A stretch of 64,000 nucleotides of DNA, taken from Flavisolibacter ginsenosidimutans (GTDB lineage: Bacteria; Bacteroidota; Bacteroidia; Chitinophagales; Chitinophagaceae). Every line of letters starts with the position of its first letter. Positions within the stretch are counted from its first letter, which is position 1. The notes under the pieces were generated by a model. It worked only from the letters and a program-made list of their open reading frames with translations, searched no databases and had not been told where the DNA came from. The stretch is from assembly GCF_007970805.1 (NCBI RefSeq), contig NZ_CP042433.1:5015622-5079621 (forward strand), written 5' to 3'. The position numbers and the translations under genes were made by a program. Below are positions 26,873 to 35,563 of this stretch, piece by piece.

Positions 26873-28573
26873 TTAAAATACTTTGTAATTCCGAAGCTCC
26901 CACAGGTAATCAAAATACTGTGGCAGTCCGTGCGGGTAGGCCATCTGTTTGATGATGCCAATATCTTTTGCAAAATAAAAATCGTAGATGTAGAAATCTT
27001 TAAACCCGCTTAGGGCCGGCTCGTAAATCTGCATGGCGACTTGCGCCCAGATCACGTTTTGATAAGTAACGCCGTTTACCACTTCGCTTGTGTTAACTGT
27101 CAGCTGCCGGGTCTGATAGCGGTGCTGGAATTGCGCTCCGCCTGACCAAACGGTGTATGGGGTACTGTTCCAGACGCTCCCAGCGGGCATGTTGTCTTTT
27201 AATACAATAACTTCTGTTCCCTTTGGGTTGGTGCTGTCTGCATAAAAGTCAAGATAGCTGTTAGCAATGTCGTCCAAATAGAGGTAGTAATCGTTTCCCA
27301 CTTTGGCAAAGTTCAAGGTATCGTTAAACCAACGTTGAGAGAACATCGACGTTCTTGTATAGGTTTTGCCATTATAAGAAAAAGTAGAACGGTTTCTAAG
27401 TTCAAGGCTGTCGGGCTGAACGGATCCCGAGTTATCTGTCCAGTTGTAGCTCCACCAGCTGTTTAACGTAAGCGGCAGATACGTTCCTGTTCCCGTCGGT
27501 GGTGGCGGGGTAGATGCAACCGTAACGCTAAACGTACAAGTTGAACTGCCGGCTGTGACGGTAAAGGATGTGTTGCCCGCCGCTGCTGGCGTGCCTGAAC
27601 CGTTTAAAACCACTGTTTGTGCGCCGGTTGTTGAAAATGAACCCGTGCGGGAAAACGACACACCGTTGGCGGTATTGGTGGAGATGGTATACGACCCGGG
27701 GACCGTGACGTTCACACCAAAGGTTACCGTGTTTGAACTGCCTAACGCCGTACCCGCCTGGTACGTCCCCTGGACGCTGAAATTGCCGCAACCGTTGGGT
27801 GAACCCGCCAGCGTAAACGTCGCCGCTGACGGCGCTCCGGCGGTTACCGTAATGCTGAAGGTGCAGGTTGAACTTCCGGCCGTGACTGTAAAATTATCAG
27901 CTTTTGCAGCTTGAGGTTTGCCACTTCCTTGGAGGTAAACGGTTTGTGTTCCCGTTGTGCTAAAAGTGCCTGTACCCGAAAAGGTATAGCCGTTCACGGT
28001 ATTGGTCGTGATGCTGTAGGTACCGACGGACGTAACGTTTACCTGTACGCCAACCCTATTGGTGGTATTCAGCGTGCTGTCTTTAATGTAATTTCCTTCC
28101 GGGGTAACACTGCAACCGCCGCCCGATCCCACGAGCGTAAAGTTTGCCTGACTGCTGGGCGCACCCAAAGGCACAACGGTTATAGCGATACGACAAGTTG
28201 TAGCCCCGTACGATACCGTGAAATTAGCCGTGCCTGCAGCAGCAGGTGTTCCTGTGCCTTTTAACCGAACCGTCGTTGTACCGGTACTTGAAAAGGTGCC
28301 TGTTGTTTTGAATGAAAAACCGTTCACCGTGTCTGTAGCAATAGTATACGTTCCTGCGGCTTGTACGTTGACACTTACTTCAATAAAGTTGCTGTCGTTT
28401 AACGGTTTTGTAGCGGTGTACGTGCCGCTGACTGTTTTCGGAAGACAATCACCGTTAGCGGCTTGCAAAGAGCCTTGTGCGGAAGCTGTATTGAGAGCGG
28501 TTATTTCTCGTTGACAGGAATGTAGGAACAAAACAAAAAGCAGCAGCACAATTCCAGTAAGCAGGTATTTCAT
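26873..28573 (-). CDS. Lipoprotein with three tandem Ig-like repeats
   Basis: 566 residues from ATG 28573 (leader MKYLLTGIVLLLFVLFLHSC, lipobox Cys). Residues about 40-370 hold three imperfect repeats of roughly 100 residues, each with GTYTIxTxTxNGxxF, TGTFSTTGTQTV, GxGTPxAAGxxxFTV and CxxxITV blocks, preceding a Thr/Pro-rich linker. The C-terminal 190 residues (opening TYLPLTLNSWWSYNW) form a separate domain. Surface-exposed repeats on a lipoprotein suggest a binding or adhesion role. No enzyme motif. The repeats make the complementary strand look open, which is a shadow only. Confidence 0.8.
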   Translation of the reverse strand: MKYLLTGIVLLLFVLFLHSCQREITALNTASAQGSLQAANGDCLPKTVSGTYTATKPLNDSNFIEVSVNVQAAGTYTIATDTVNGFSFKTTGTFSSTGTTTVRLKGTGTPAAAGTANFTVSYGATTCRIAITVVPLGAPSSQANFTLVGSGGGCSVTPEGNYIKDSTLNTTNRVGVQVNVTSVGTYSITTNTVNGYTFSGTGTFSTTGTQTVYLQGSGKPQAAKADNFTVTAGSSTCTFSITVTAGAPSAATFTLAGSPNGCGNFSVQGTYQAGTALGSSNTVTFGVNVTVPGSYTISTNTANGVSFSRTGSFSTTGAQTVVLNGSGTPAAAGNTSFTVTAGSSTCTFSVTVASTPPPPTGTGTYLPLTLNSWWSYNWTDNSGSVQPDSLELRNRSTFSYNGKTYTRTSMFSQRWFNDTLNFAKVGNDYYLYLDDIANSYLDFYADSTNPKGTEVIVLKDNMPAGSVWNSTPYTVWSGGAQFQHRYQTRQLTVNTSEVVNGVTYQNVIWAQVAMQIYEPALSGFKDFYIYDFYFAKDIGIIKQMAYPHGLPQYFDYLWELRNYKVF

Positions 28574-29486
28574 CAAGTACAAATTTTTGCCAAATTAAGG
28601 GTTTTTGCCATTGATATTGACGTGCTGTAAATGAAAGTGAAGGGAATTTGTTGACGTTCAAAACAAACGTGAAGCATGTACGCTACTGTGCGCAAGGCGC
28701 ACAACAGATAGAGACGGTTAGATCAAACTTAGAACCTTGCTTAACAAAGGCAACATAATTCCTGCCGAAGTATATCAGTTTCCATACTATGAACTAAAAC
28801 TAGCAACCAACAATGGCTTTGCTTCATTCATGCTGACGTACAAGTGTACAAGACTAGCGACTTCGAACCTTTTAGCTATGGACTTGAAAAAAATAATAGA
28901 ATTTTCAATCATTATCCCTTGCTGGAAGTTGCAATAATTGCAATACCTGTGAAGCATCGGAGTTCTACGTATGGTGAGAAAGTAAATTTACTAATTGGTT
29001 GGATTTCAACTCTTTTGCTTTTGCATTCGTCTAAGAACTGCTAATCTTTCCCCTGGCTTTTACCTGATTCACCGAAGAGTGCCCAGGTGGTCTTAGGGTG
29101 AGAGGTAGTTTTGTGTTACAAGCGATCCGCTAAGCACTGAAAAACCAAACAAAACGAGCAACCAAAACAAGCTGTAGCCAATTCCTAAGAAACCCAACTG
29201 TAACGAATTGCCCCTTTTGAAAACCGTCCAATCCTAGAAAAGCAAAGGCGCAGGTCCGCCCGATGAAAAAACTAAATCCTGAACCGCCAAACGCCTTGTA
29301 AAAATCCCTTCTCCAATGAGAAGGGATTTTTATTTGTGAACGTTCCTGCTGCTGGTGTTCCAATACAGTGAAAAACGAAAATCATGGCTGTCAGATGCTA
29401 AAGACGCTTGGTTTCCTTCTTTTTTACCCCCACACCAAACCTTGCTCCCTTAGCTTTGCGATAGCTGAAAAACACACATTGCTTAC
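28574..29486. other. Gene-poor stretch
   Basis: 913 bases with only short unsupported frames. The one clear element is a hairpin terminator at 29301-29330. A frame on the complementary strand (29130-29363) runs straight through that terminator and is rejected. The rest shows nothing recognisable. Confidence 0.5.
29301..29330. terminator. Bidirectional terminator hairpin
   Basis: A 13-bp perfect stem, AAAATCCCTTCTC (29301-29313) pairing with 29318-29330, with a 4-nt loop and T-runs in both directions. No gene ends close by on either side, so it may belong to a lost gene. Confidence 0.75.
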
Positions 29487-29834
29487 ATGAAGACCGTCTT
29501 TGACAAACTGCCGCTCTCGGTACCCGAAGGAAAAAGTGTTACCGTTTCTCTTCCCGAACCCTTTCGTACAATTGATTGCCTGTTTCTTCTTGTGCACAAC
29601 TCGTTGGGTCAAGTCCTTACGCTAACACTGACAAAAGAAGGCGCAGCGCCCCTCACGCAAAGCTTTAAGCTGACGGCCTTCCCCGCGATCTTGGTCTTTC
29701 CTTCCCAAAAGGGGCAGGAACAGCAAGACTACAACAGCGTAACGATTACTTCCTTTCAGGAGCTTGATGGTTCGCTAACCTTTCGCAGTAAAAATCCAGC
29801 GCACATCATCAATGCCTACCGGCCGGACTTGTAG
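29487..29834 (+). CDS. Hypothetical protein
   Basis: 115 residues without signal peptide or membrane segment, beta-rich (SVTVSLPEPFRTIDCLFLLVHN). Not recognised. It lies in the small cluster of three unassigned genes just inside the integrase of element A. A real gene is supported by its length, its alternating hydrophobic pattern, and the same strand as its neighbours. Confidence 0.6.
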   Translation: MKTVFDKLPLSVPEGKSVTVSLPEPFRTIDCLFLLVHNSLGQVLTLTLTKEGAAPLTQSFKLTAFPAILVFPSQKGQEQQDYNSVTITSFQELDGSLTFRSKNPAHIINAYRPDL

Positions 29835-29924
29835 CGCAAACGAGGTGTATATTTTTTTACCGGCGAATGATAATTTGCTTGTGTAGGTTTCGTGCAATAA
29901 ATTCACCCGAACCAATCTTTCAAC

Positions 29925-30191
29925 ATGTACTCTTCAGGGTATCCCATGGGAATCATTCTTCTTCTATTAATTGTGATTTTGATTTACCGCAGCTTCGGCA
30001 AAGGCAAAAAGGCTGACCATGAGGCTGAGTTTTTGGCAAAATTGGAACAGCAGTACAAAGAGGCCCTTCGCTCCAGCGACAAGCACCGTGCGTTGGAGCT
30101 CGGCAGAAATTACTACCGCTACAAACGCAACGGTGAACTTACCGTCTACGACGAGCAAGCCCTTGCAAATGATTTGGCAACGATGAAGTAG
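29925..30191 (+). CDS. Small membrane-anchored hypothetical protein
   Basis: 88 residues. A single N-terminal transmembrane helix (about 8-22, GIILLLLIVILIY) is followed by a charged cytoplasmic helical part (KALELGRNYYRYKRNG). Not recognised. It precedes the next gene by 10 bases, so the two are probably co-transcribed. Confidence 0.65.
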   Translation: MYSSGYPMGIILLLLIVILIYRSFGKGKKADHEAEFLAKLEQQYKEALRSSDKHRALELGRNYYRYKRNGELTVYDEQALANDLATMK

Positions 30192-30201
30192 TGCGCGGCA
30201 T

Positions 30202-31092
30202 ATGACCAAACTAATTTCCAAAGTCCAGTATAAAAATTTTGAACCCGGAGAATTCATTGACATACGTAAACGTGACTACGAAGAAACGGTTATGCTCCTT
30301 GAAAACTTTCCTTGGGAAAATCAACGCGACAAGATTGTCATTGAATTAACCAATCCTTCTGTAACGATTGAGGGAAAGAACAATGACTATCTAAAGTGCG
30401 CCGTTTTTTTCAATCAGAAATACGTCCTCCATTACATGGACGCATCGCAAACGTTGTTTACCAAGAGCTTTCTTCATTTAAGAGACGGTTACGAGTACAT
30501 CAAAAACTATTTCCTGCAGGCGCAATTTGACACCACTCAATTCAAAAAAGAAAATACGTGGTTGCAACACAATCTGAAGCATTTCGTGACGCAAGACTTC
30601 AACTATTTGGTAACGCCCAAATCAATCAAGAATTATCTACTCTCAACAAGCGGCATGAACTTTTGTCTATCGGTATTTTTTGTAATTCTCTTTTTTACAA
30701 AGGGCGTTAATTCGATAAATGTCCTCGCACTAATTGTGCTTTTGACGGTTATGTTTTTGGTTGGCGGCGGGTTGCATTTGCTTGTTTTCTTCAATTACTA
30801 CCGTTATGTAAAAGACAAAATCTTGATCATGTCAAAAGGAAACGACACATTCTATTTTGGCAATGTTGACAACCCTCTTCGGTATGACAAGCGGAACATT
30901 CTGCAATACACCACAATCAGAAGCCGCGGTTCACGAAATCAATTTAGTGGTTTTGCAATCGTTGAAATAGCGTTCAAAGACGGCACAGTGCTGAAAATTC
31001 CAAATCTGCTTGTTGACTACGCAGCCCTGGAACAAAAGCTATTTGAATACCGAAGGGTTGAGGTGAATAAATTCCCTTGGTTAAGACCATAA
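30202..31092 (+). CDS. Membrane protein with C-terminal PH-like domain (hypothetical)
   Basis: 296 residues. A soluble N-terminal part (1-150) is followed by two transmembrane helices (about 155-170 and 175-200) and a C-terminal beta-rich domain (KDKILIMSKGNDTFYF ... RNILQYTTIRSRGS) that resembles bacterial PH-like domains following paired helices. Function unknown. It ends about 110 bases before the convergent integrase gene. A defence or membrane-stress role would be speculation. Confidence 0.65.
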   Translation: MTKLISKVQYKNFEPGEFIDIRKRDYEETVMLLENFPWENQRDKIVIELTNPSVTIEGKNNDYLKCAVFFNQKYVLHYMDASQTLFTKSFLHLRDGYEYIKNYFLQAQFDTTQFKKENTWLQHNLKHFVTQDFNYLVTPKSIKNYLLSTSGMNFCLSVFFVILFFTKGVNSINVLALIVLLTVMFLVGGGLHLLVFFNYYRYVKDKILIMSKGNDTFYFGNVDNPLRYDKRNILQYTTIRSRGSRNQFSGFAIVEIAFKDGTVLKIPNLLVDYAALEQKLFEYRRVEVNKFPWLRP

Positions 31093-31204
31093 TGTGGATA
31101 CGATTACAAATGCTGCGGACGGGGTGCTCAGAAAGTTCAAAATCACGTCGCAATGACCTCCACAAATTCGTCCGCCAAAACACTGGCTGACGTATATATG
31201 CACT

Positions 31205-32497
31205 TTACAGATTGGGCCGACTGTCCCATATCTTTTTGATCATTTCTGCTTTTTGAACTTGTTCCGCTTTGATATATCGCCGAAAGGCCTTCTCTGTTTT
31301 ATGCCCGCTAATGGCCATTATGAGATTGGTGGGAGTGCCCGCAAGAAACTCGTTCGTGCAAAATGAGCGCCGGCAGGTATGCGAGGTAACCCACGCGTAT
31401 TTCGGCCTGATCTCCTGGGTCGTTTTATTGCCCCGTTTGTGTACAATCTTAATCGGCTCTGCAATGCCCGCAAGTCGTACAACTTCCTTGATATAATAAT
31501 TGAAATTTACGTTGCTGACCTGTGGCATCTGCATTTTGTACCGATCAATGAGAATTGTCCTTGCATCTGCACGGAGCGGTACAACGACCGTAGAATGCGT
31601 TTTCGCTTGGTTGACATACAGCATACCGTTTCTTACTTCCTCGGGTCGTATATCTGAATAGTCACTAAAGCGAAAGCCCGTTAAACAGCCAAGCACAAAA
31701 AGATCGCGGTACTTTTCCAACTGTGTGGTAGCCGACAAGTCCATGTGATAGATGACGGAGAGCTCTTCCCAACTGATGTAAATAGCATCTACTTCTTCCT
31801 CCAAAACTTTGTAGCCGGTAAGGTCAATGTGTGGAATCATTTTCTTCCACATCCTGTCTTTTAAAAAGGCTTTGAGATGCTTAATGGTCTTGCCGGCAGT
31901 GTTTGCCTTTAATCCTTTTACCAGCGCTTTTCGGCGTACTTGTGGGACTTCGTGCGTTAAGTACTGCACAAAGCTTTCGTAAAAATTTGCGTCGAAGGAG
32001 TCAAACGTAATCGCTTCTTTGCGATGGGCTTCAAACAGCTGTAGGTGCGACTTCATCGCATTAATGACGTTGATCGTACACTTTTTTACACTACCTGTTT
32101 TGCTTGCCACGTAGTCGTCAATGTGTTGAAAGACATCCAGGCTGTTTGTATGGTTCTTCATCTGTTGCGGCTGCCAGTTGACCCCTAGCGAAAAGTTGTT
32201 CTTTAAAAACTTCATAGGGCAAACGACACTCTTCTTGATCGCATAGTCCACCATGTCTTCTGCTCTCCTTAATTTCTGAACTAGTTGCTCTTGAAGTGCA
32301 ATAGCGTTTCCGTATTCGAAGGGCAGAGTCTCGGAAATTCTGCCCGTTTTCCGGTTCCAAAAATTCGGTGGAATAGAGATTCCAGAATCAACGAGCGTTC
32401 GTTGTTCTGCCGAGCGGCAATACTGGATGAAAATGATGGACGTTCCGTCTTTGCGAATAGCGCCTTTTTTAATCACAGGCTTGATTGGCTTGCTCAT
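31205..32497 (-). CDS. Tyrosine recombinase (integrase) of element A
   Basis: 430 residues. An N-terminal arm-binding-like part (GAIRKDGTSIIFIQYC, as in Bacteroidota integrases), a SAM-like core-binding domain (about 120-230), and the catalytic domain follow. The catalytic residues visible are Arg in LTGFRFSDY (about 275), the HxxR pair in SHTCRRSF (about 373-376), His in ISGHKT (about 399) and Tyr in RRYIK (about 408). It reads leftwards from just inside the right attachment site (159 bases away) and is the expected enzyme for integration at tRNA-Asp. It is a paralogue of 32828-34213. Confidence 0.93.
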   Translation of the reverse strand: MSKPIKPVIKKGAIRKDGTSIIFIQYCRSAEQRTLVDSGISIPPNFWNRKTGRISETLPFEYGNAIALQEQLVQKLRRAEDMVDYAIKKSVVCPMKFLKNNFSLGVNWQPQQMKNHTNSLDVFQHIDDYVASKTGSVKKCTINVINAMKSHLQLFEAHRKEAITFDSFDANFYESFVQYLTHEVPQVRRKALVKGLKANTAGKTIKHLKAFLKDRMWKKMIPHIDLTGYKVLEEEVDAIYISWEELSVIYHMDLSATTQLEKYRDLFVLGCLTGFRFSDYSDIRPEEVRNGMLYVNQAKTHSTVVVPLRADARTILIDRYKMQMPQVSNVNFNYYIKEVVRLAGIAEPIKIVHKRGNKTTQEIRPKYAWVTSHTCRRSFCTNEFLAGTPTNLIMAISGHKTEKAFRRYIKAEQVQKAEMIKKIWDSRPNL

Positions 32498-32655
32498 GAT
32501 TGTTCTATTTTTATTCTATTAAAGCGCAGTCAGGTAGAATAAAAGTAAAACAGCATCGTTTTCAATATTGTTGTTCTTTATTGAAATTCAATGCTTTAAA
32601 ATCAAGATAGGTAAAGGTAGGTAAGAATGGGTTTTGCAAGATTGGGCACCTTATT

Positions 32656-32671
32656 TCCCGTCCAGTCCGCA
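32656..32671 (+). other. Attachment site, right copy / junction of elements A and B
   Basis: Exact 16-bp copy of the tRNA-Asp 3' end at 7585-7600. The upstream base differs from the tRNA gene (T instead of G), so only the 3' portion is duplicated. It separates the integrase of element A (left) from that of element B (right). Confidence 0.85.
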
Positions 32672-32674
32672 GAA

Positions 32675-32704
32675 GAAGGATTACGAAAAAGTAATCCTTC
32701 TTTT
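32675..32704. terminator. Terminator hairpin right of the attachment site
   Basis: GAAGGATTAC (32675-32684) pairs with GTAATCCTTC (32691-32700) over a 6-nt loop, followed by TTTTATTTTA. Placed where a tRNA terminator would lie, it may be the stop that originally followed tRNA-Asp, or the one supplied by element B. Confidence 0.75.
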
Positions 32705-32827
32705 ATTTTACTCCACTTTACAATTAACCGACTGATTTTCAGCTTTTCGCAACAGCGGTGATTTTTTCTGCTTTTTAGCTTTACACAGGTTGACAAAATT
32801 TTAATCGAGGAAAAAATCGAGGAAAAC

Positions 32828-34213
32828 ATGTTGCCCCTAAAGCTTATTTGCGAACGCAAAAACATCCGTAAGGACGGAACGAGCGTTGTCTTTATCCAAT
32901 ATTGTTACAGCGCAGAAAACCGAACAATACTGAACACAGAAATTGCCGTTCCGCCGGCTTTCTGGAACAAAAAAACCGGTAGCATTTCCAAGGATTTGCC
33001 CGCCGGTTACGGTGATTACAAGGAGTTGAACGAGGAGTTGAAACGCCTGTACCGTTTGGCGGAAGACATTGTGGAATTTGCGATCAAAAAAAATCTTCCT
33101 GACCGAGGGAAATTTGTCAAAGAAACGTTTTCGCCACGGTTCGATCTAATGACCTTGACCGCTGAAACCGAAGCAGCAAAACTCGTTGCTCTCAATTCTT
33201 GTGCGCTCAATCGCGATCTGTTCCATCAGCTTGATGACTATATTCAAAGCAAGGAAAAAAACGTAGCGCCGTCCACGGTCGGTATTTTTCGGCAGATGAA
33301 GGAACACCTGTTTGCCTTTCAAACGTTCCGGAAAGAGCCCATTAAATTCGAATCGTTGGATTATGGTTTTTACGAAGCTTTTAAAGACTACCTGACGTTT
33401 GAACACGTCCAGGTCCGGCGAAAAGAAGTGATTAAGGGTCTGAAGGTAAACACCGTTGGCAAAACCGTGAAGCAACTGCGGACGTTTGTGAAGGATCGTA
33501 TTCGTCGCAAAATCATTGCACCCATCGATTTAACCGAGTTTCAAATCTGTGAAGAAGAAGCAGACGCCGTTTATTTAAGCGAAACGGAAATTCAACAAAT
33601 ATTGGACGCGGACCTTTCCGGATCTCCGCATTTGGCCAAATACCGAGATTTGTTCGTCTTTGGTTGTCTTACCGGTCTTCGTTTTTCAGATTTTTCTCAA
33701 ATTAAAGCCAGTGATGTACGCGACAGAAAATTGTTTAAGAAGCAGGAAAAATCCGAATCGTGGGTCGTTATACCATTAAAACAAGTAGCCTTCCAGATTT
33801 TTACCGGACGATTTAAACAGCAAATTCCCCGCATTTCAAACCCGGATTTAAATTATTATATAAAAGAGGTTGGACGGATGGCCGGCATCGATACATCAAT
33901 TAGTTTTTCGCACAAAAGAGGCGGAAAGACCATTGCAGTAACAAAGCCAAAATACGAGTGGATAACATCGCATACCTGCCGACGTTCCTTTTGCACAAAC
34001 GAGTTTTTGGCGGGCACACCCGTCCAGTTAATCATGAAAATCAGCGGCCACAAAAAAGAAAAGAGTTTCTACCGTTATATCCGCATTTCGGCTGAAGAAG
34101 CTGCCAACAAAATTGAAGAAATATGGCGCGAGCGAGAAAATTCAGTTATCATTGGTAAAAACAGTTCGCGCAAAAGGCAAAGCAGTCATCAACAGTCTCC
34201 GAACTGTTCTTAA
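32828..34213 (+). CDS. Tyrosine recombinase (integrase) of element B
   Basis: 461 residues, homologous along its length to the recombinase at 31205-32497. Same N-terminal pattern (IRKDGTSVVFIQYC), same core, and catalytic Arg in LTGLRFSDF, SHTCRRSFCTN, ISGHKKEK and Tyr in YRYIR. It has a longer basic Ser/Gln-rich C-terminal tail of about 40 residues after the catalytic Tyr. Its stop overlaps by 4 bases the stop of the convergent helix-turn-helix gene. It reads away from the attachment site, the usual arrangement of an integrase next to its att. Confidence 0.92.
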   Translation: MLPLKLICERKNIRKDGTSVVFIQYCYSAENRTILNTEIAVPPAFWNKKTGSISKDLPAGYGDYKELNEELKRLYRLAEDIVEFAIKKNLPDRGKFVKETFSPRFDLMTLTAETEAAKLVALNSCALNRDLFHQLDDYIQSKEKNVAPSTVGIFRQMKEHLFAFQTFRKEPIKFESLDYGFYEAFKDYLTFEHVQVRRKEVIKGLKVNTVGKTVKQLRTFVKDRIRRKIIAPIDLTEFQICEEEADAVYLSETEIQQILDADLSGSPHLAKYRDLFVFGCLTGLRFSDFSQIKASDVRDRKLFKKQEKSESWVVIPLKQVAFQIFTGRFKQQIPRISNPDLNYYIKEVGRMAGIDTSISFSHKRGGKTIAVTKPKYEWITSHTCRRSFCTNEFLAGTPVQLIMKISGHKKEKSFYRYIRISAEEAANKIEEIWRERENSVIIGKNSSRKRQSSHQQSPNCS

Positions 34214-34521
34214 CGACCGGGTTCCAGCAATTTTTGAATGTCGTTGAAAAGAAAATACACTCGTGAACGGATTTTGTAAGGGGTTAGCTTGCCTTGCTTA
34301 ATCCAGTCGTATATGGTTGGCCGGGATACCTGAAAAAAAGAACATACCTCTTGAATCTTGAAAAGCGGCTTGTACGTAAGGCCCGTAACCTGAAAGCATT
34401 CTTCGCCTTTGTTTTCTTTTGTTTGTTTTGATAGCTCTTCGCGAATAATTCCCCGCATTTGGGTCCAAAATTCGCTGGGCTCAAGCGGAATCAAAATTGG
34501 TGTTGAATTATTTTTGTCCAT
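34210..34521 (-). CDS. Helix-turn-helix DNA-binding protein (excisionase-like), element B copy
   Basis: 103 residues from ATG 34521. Same MDKNNS start, PILIPLEPSEFWTQMRGIIREE segment and HTH_17 domain (QEVCSFFQVSRPTIYDWIKQGK, then RSRVYF) as the copy at 8075-8383. The middle linker differs. Convergent with the integrase, overlapping its last 4 bases. Probably controls excision or the integrase (inference from position and fold). Confidence 0.85.
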   Translation of the reverse strand: MDKNNSTPILIPLEPSEFWTQMRGIIREELSKQTKENKGEECFQVTGLTYKPLFKIQEVCSFFQVSRPTIYDWIKQGKLTPYKIRSRVYFLFNDIQKLLEPGR

Positions 34522-34637
34522 GTTCACTATCCTTTGTACACTTTTGCATGTCGGCGAGGCTTTTCATAGTAGACCAAGCAGTCTTGGAACATTCAATCAG
34601 CGACTGCAAGTAAAGAATGGCCTTTCTTTCCCAGCAA

Positions 34638-34955
34638 TTATGTATTAGCTGTCGCTTTTGTCGACAGGTCATTCAATTGCATGTATATTTTGCTGCCTAC
34701 ATTTCGTTTGTAAGAAGGTTCATATCTAATGTAACCAAATTCATTCAAATCCTTGAGTCGTTGATGATAGGTTGTAGTGGATAATATTTTTGCAAGCGGC
34801 ATAATGTCGTGGCTAAAGACCTGCAACGGGATCGCAAATTCGTGCGCTTCCCAAAAATGTAACAACGAAAAATAGAGGCTAATGTGTGTTGTATTGATAC
34901 GCGGATCCTCTGAAATGGCAGCAAAAAAATTGTAAAAGTGTCTTGATTCTAGCAC
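34638..34955 (-). CDS. Small winged-helix-like protein, element B copy
   Basis: 105 residues, the same length as and strongly similar to 8499-8816 (shared DPRINTTH, IMPLAKIL, STTYHQRLKDLNEFGYIRYE). The strict conservation of length and of the central wing region in both copies argues that it is a working gene rather than a remnant. Role unknown. Probably regulatory or replicative. Confidence 0.75.
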   Translation of the reverse strand: MLESRHFYNFFAAISEDPRINTTHISLYFSLLHFWEAHEFAIPLQVFSHDIMPLAKILSTTTYHQRLKDLNEFGYIRYEPSYKRNVGSKIYMQLNDLSTKATANT

Positions 34956-34965
34956 GACCTGCTGT

Positions 34966-35523
34966 TTAGCTTAGGGATTGTCCTTTTTTTCGGTTGCGCT
35001 TTTGTTTCGGCGCGGCGAAGCCTCCATCGTCATCGGTTGTTTGTTTTTGGGTTTCTTTTTTGGCCTCTTGCGTTGCTGATTGTTCCGGCGACCCCTTCTC
35101 CTTCTGTGATGTATTGTATACTCGCTGCATAGAAGCATCGTACACGGTGAGCGATTTGAACCGGGGGTTGGCTTCAATGAACATTTTTTGTTCGCTTCCG
35201 TCTTTCACAAAAGTTACTACTTGACGGTTGCCTTTCTCGAGTGATTCGATTAACCTGGTTTTCTCTTTTTCATCGGCCAGCTCTTTTATGGGATGCTTTG
35301 CGAGTTCTTTGGCCAAGTCAAAGCCGTAATTCTGGTGGTACTGTTTGAGAAGGTAGTTGCCGGCCTTATCGGTTTCTTTGAAATTCATTTGCACCCAGGC
35401 ATTGTAGGCTTGCCCTTCTTTGTTGAGCAAATCTTTGTTGACCGCCCGGCCGCTCATTAAGTTATACGCTTCCTTCTGCGTGATGTTGTTTGCCTTGCCA
35501 ATGAAGAAGGTTTGTTTGAGCAT
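34966..35523 (-). CDS. C-terminal remnant of a DUF3945-like mobilisation-region protein, element B copy
   Basis: 185 residues from ATG 35523. Same segments as 8828-9385 (NLMSGRAVNKDLLNKEGQ, WVQMNFKETDKAGNY). Coding similarity extends upstream (LDLYDFTLKAESNPD) to an in-frame TAG at about 35574, the same place as in element A. It is therefore the 3' part of a larger gene, but open, and mostly changed at synonymous sites relative to its twin. Confidence 0.7.
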   Translation of the reverse strand: MLKQTFFIGKANNITQKEAYNLMSGRAVNKDLLNKEGQAYNAWVQMNFKETDKAGNYLLKQYHQNYGFDLAKELAKHPIKELADEKEKTRLIESLEKGNRQVVTFVKDGSEQKMFIEANPRFKSLTVYDASMQRVYNTSQKEKGSPEQSATQEAKKETQKQTTDDDGGFAAPKQKRNRKKGQSLS

Positions 35524-35563
35524 GTCGGGATTGCTTTCGGCTTTTAACGTGAAGTCGTACAGG

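Larger units (their letters stand above)
7585..32671. mobile_element. Integrative element A, inserted at tRNA-Asp
   Basis: The 25-kb segment is bounded by exact 16-bp direct repeats, the left one inside tRNA-Asp. It carries a tyrosine recombinase beside the right repeat, two small DNA-binding proteins and conjugation-gene remnants at the left, and a cargo of large secreted and surface proteins. No complete conjugation genes are present, so it cannot be a self-transmissible ICE as it stands. It could still be excised by its own or a related recombinase (inference). Confidence 0.75.

Noticed and set aside
27555..28514. Open plus-strand frames opposite the repeat lipoprotein
   Set aside because: They are mirror frames caused by the Thr/Gly/Val-rich repeats on the minus strand. 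No start context or domain.
29130..29363. Minus-strand gene of 77 codons
   Set aside because: It runs through a perfect terminator hairpin and has no coding pattern.
30202..31092. Ion channel or sensor kinase
   Set aside because: Only two membrane helices, and no channel, kinase or receiver motif.
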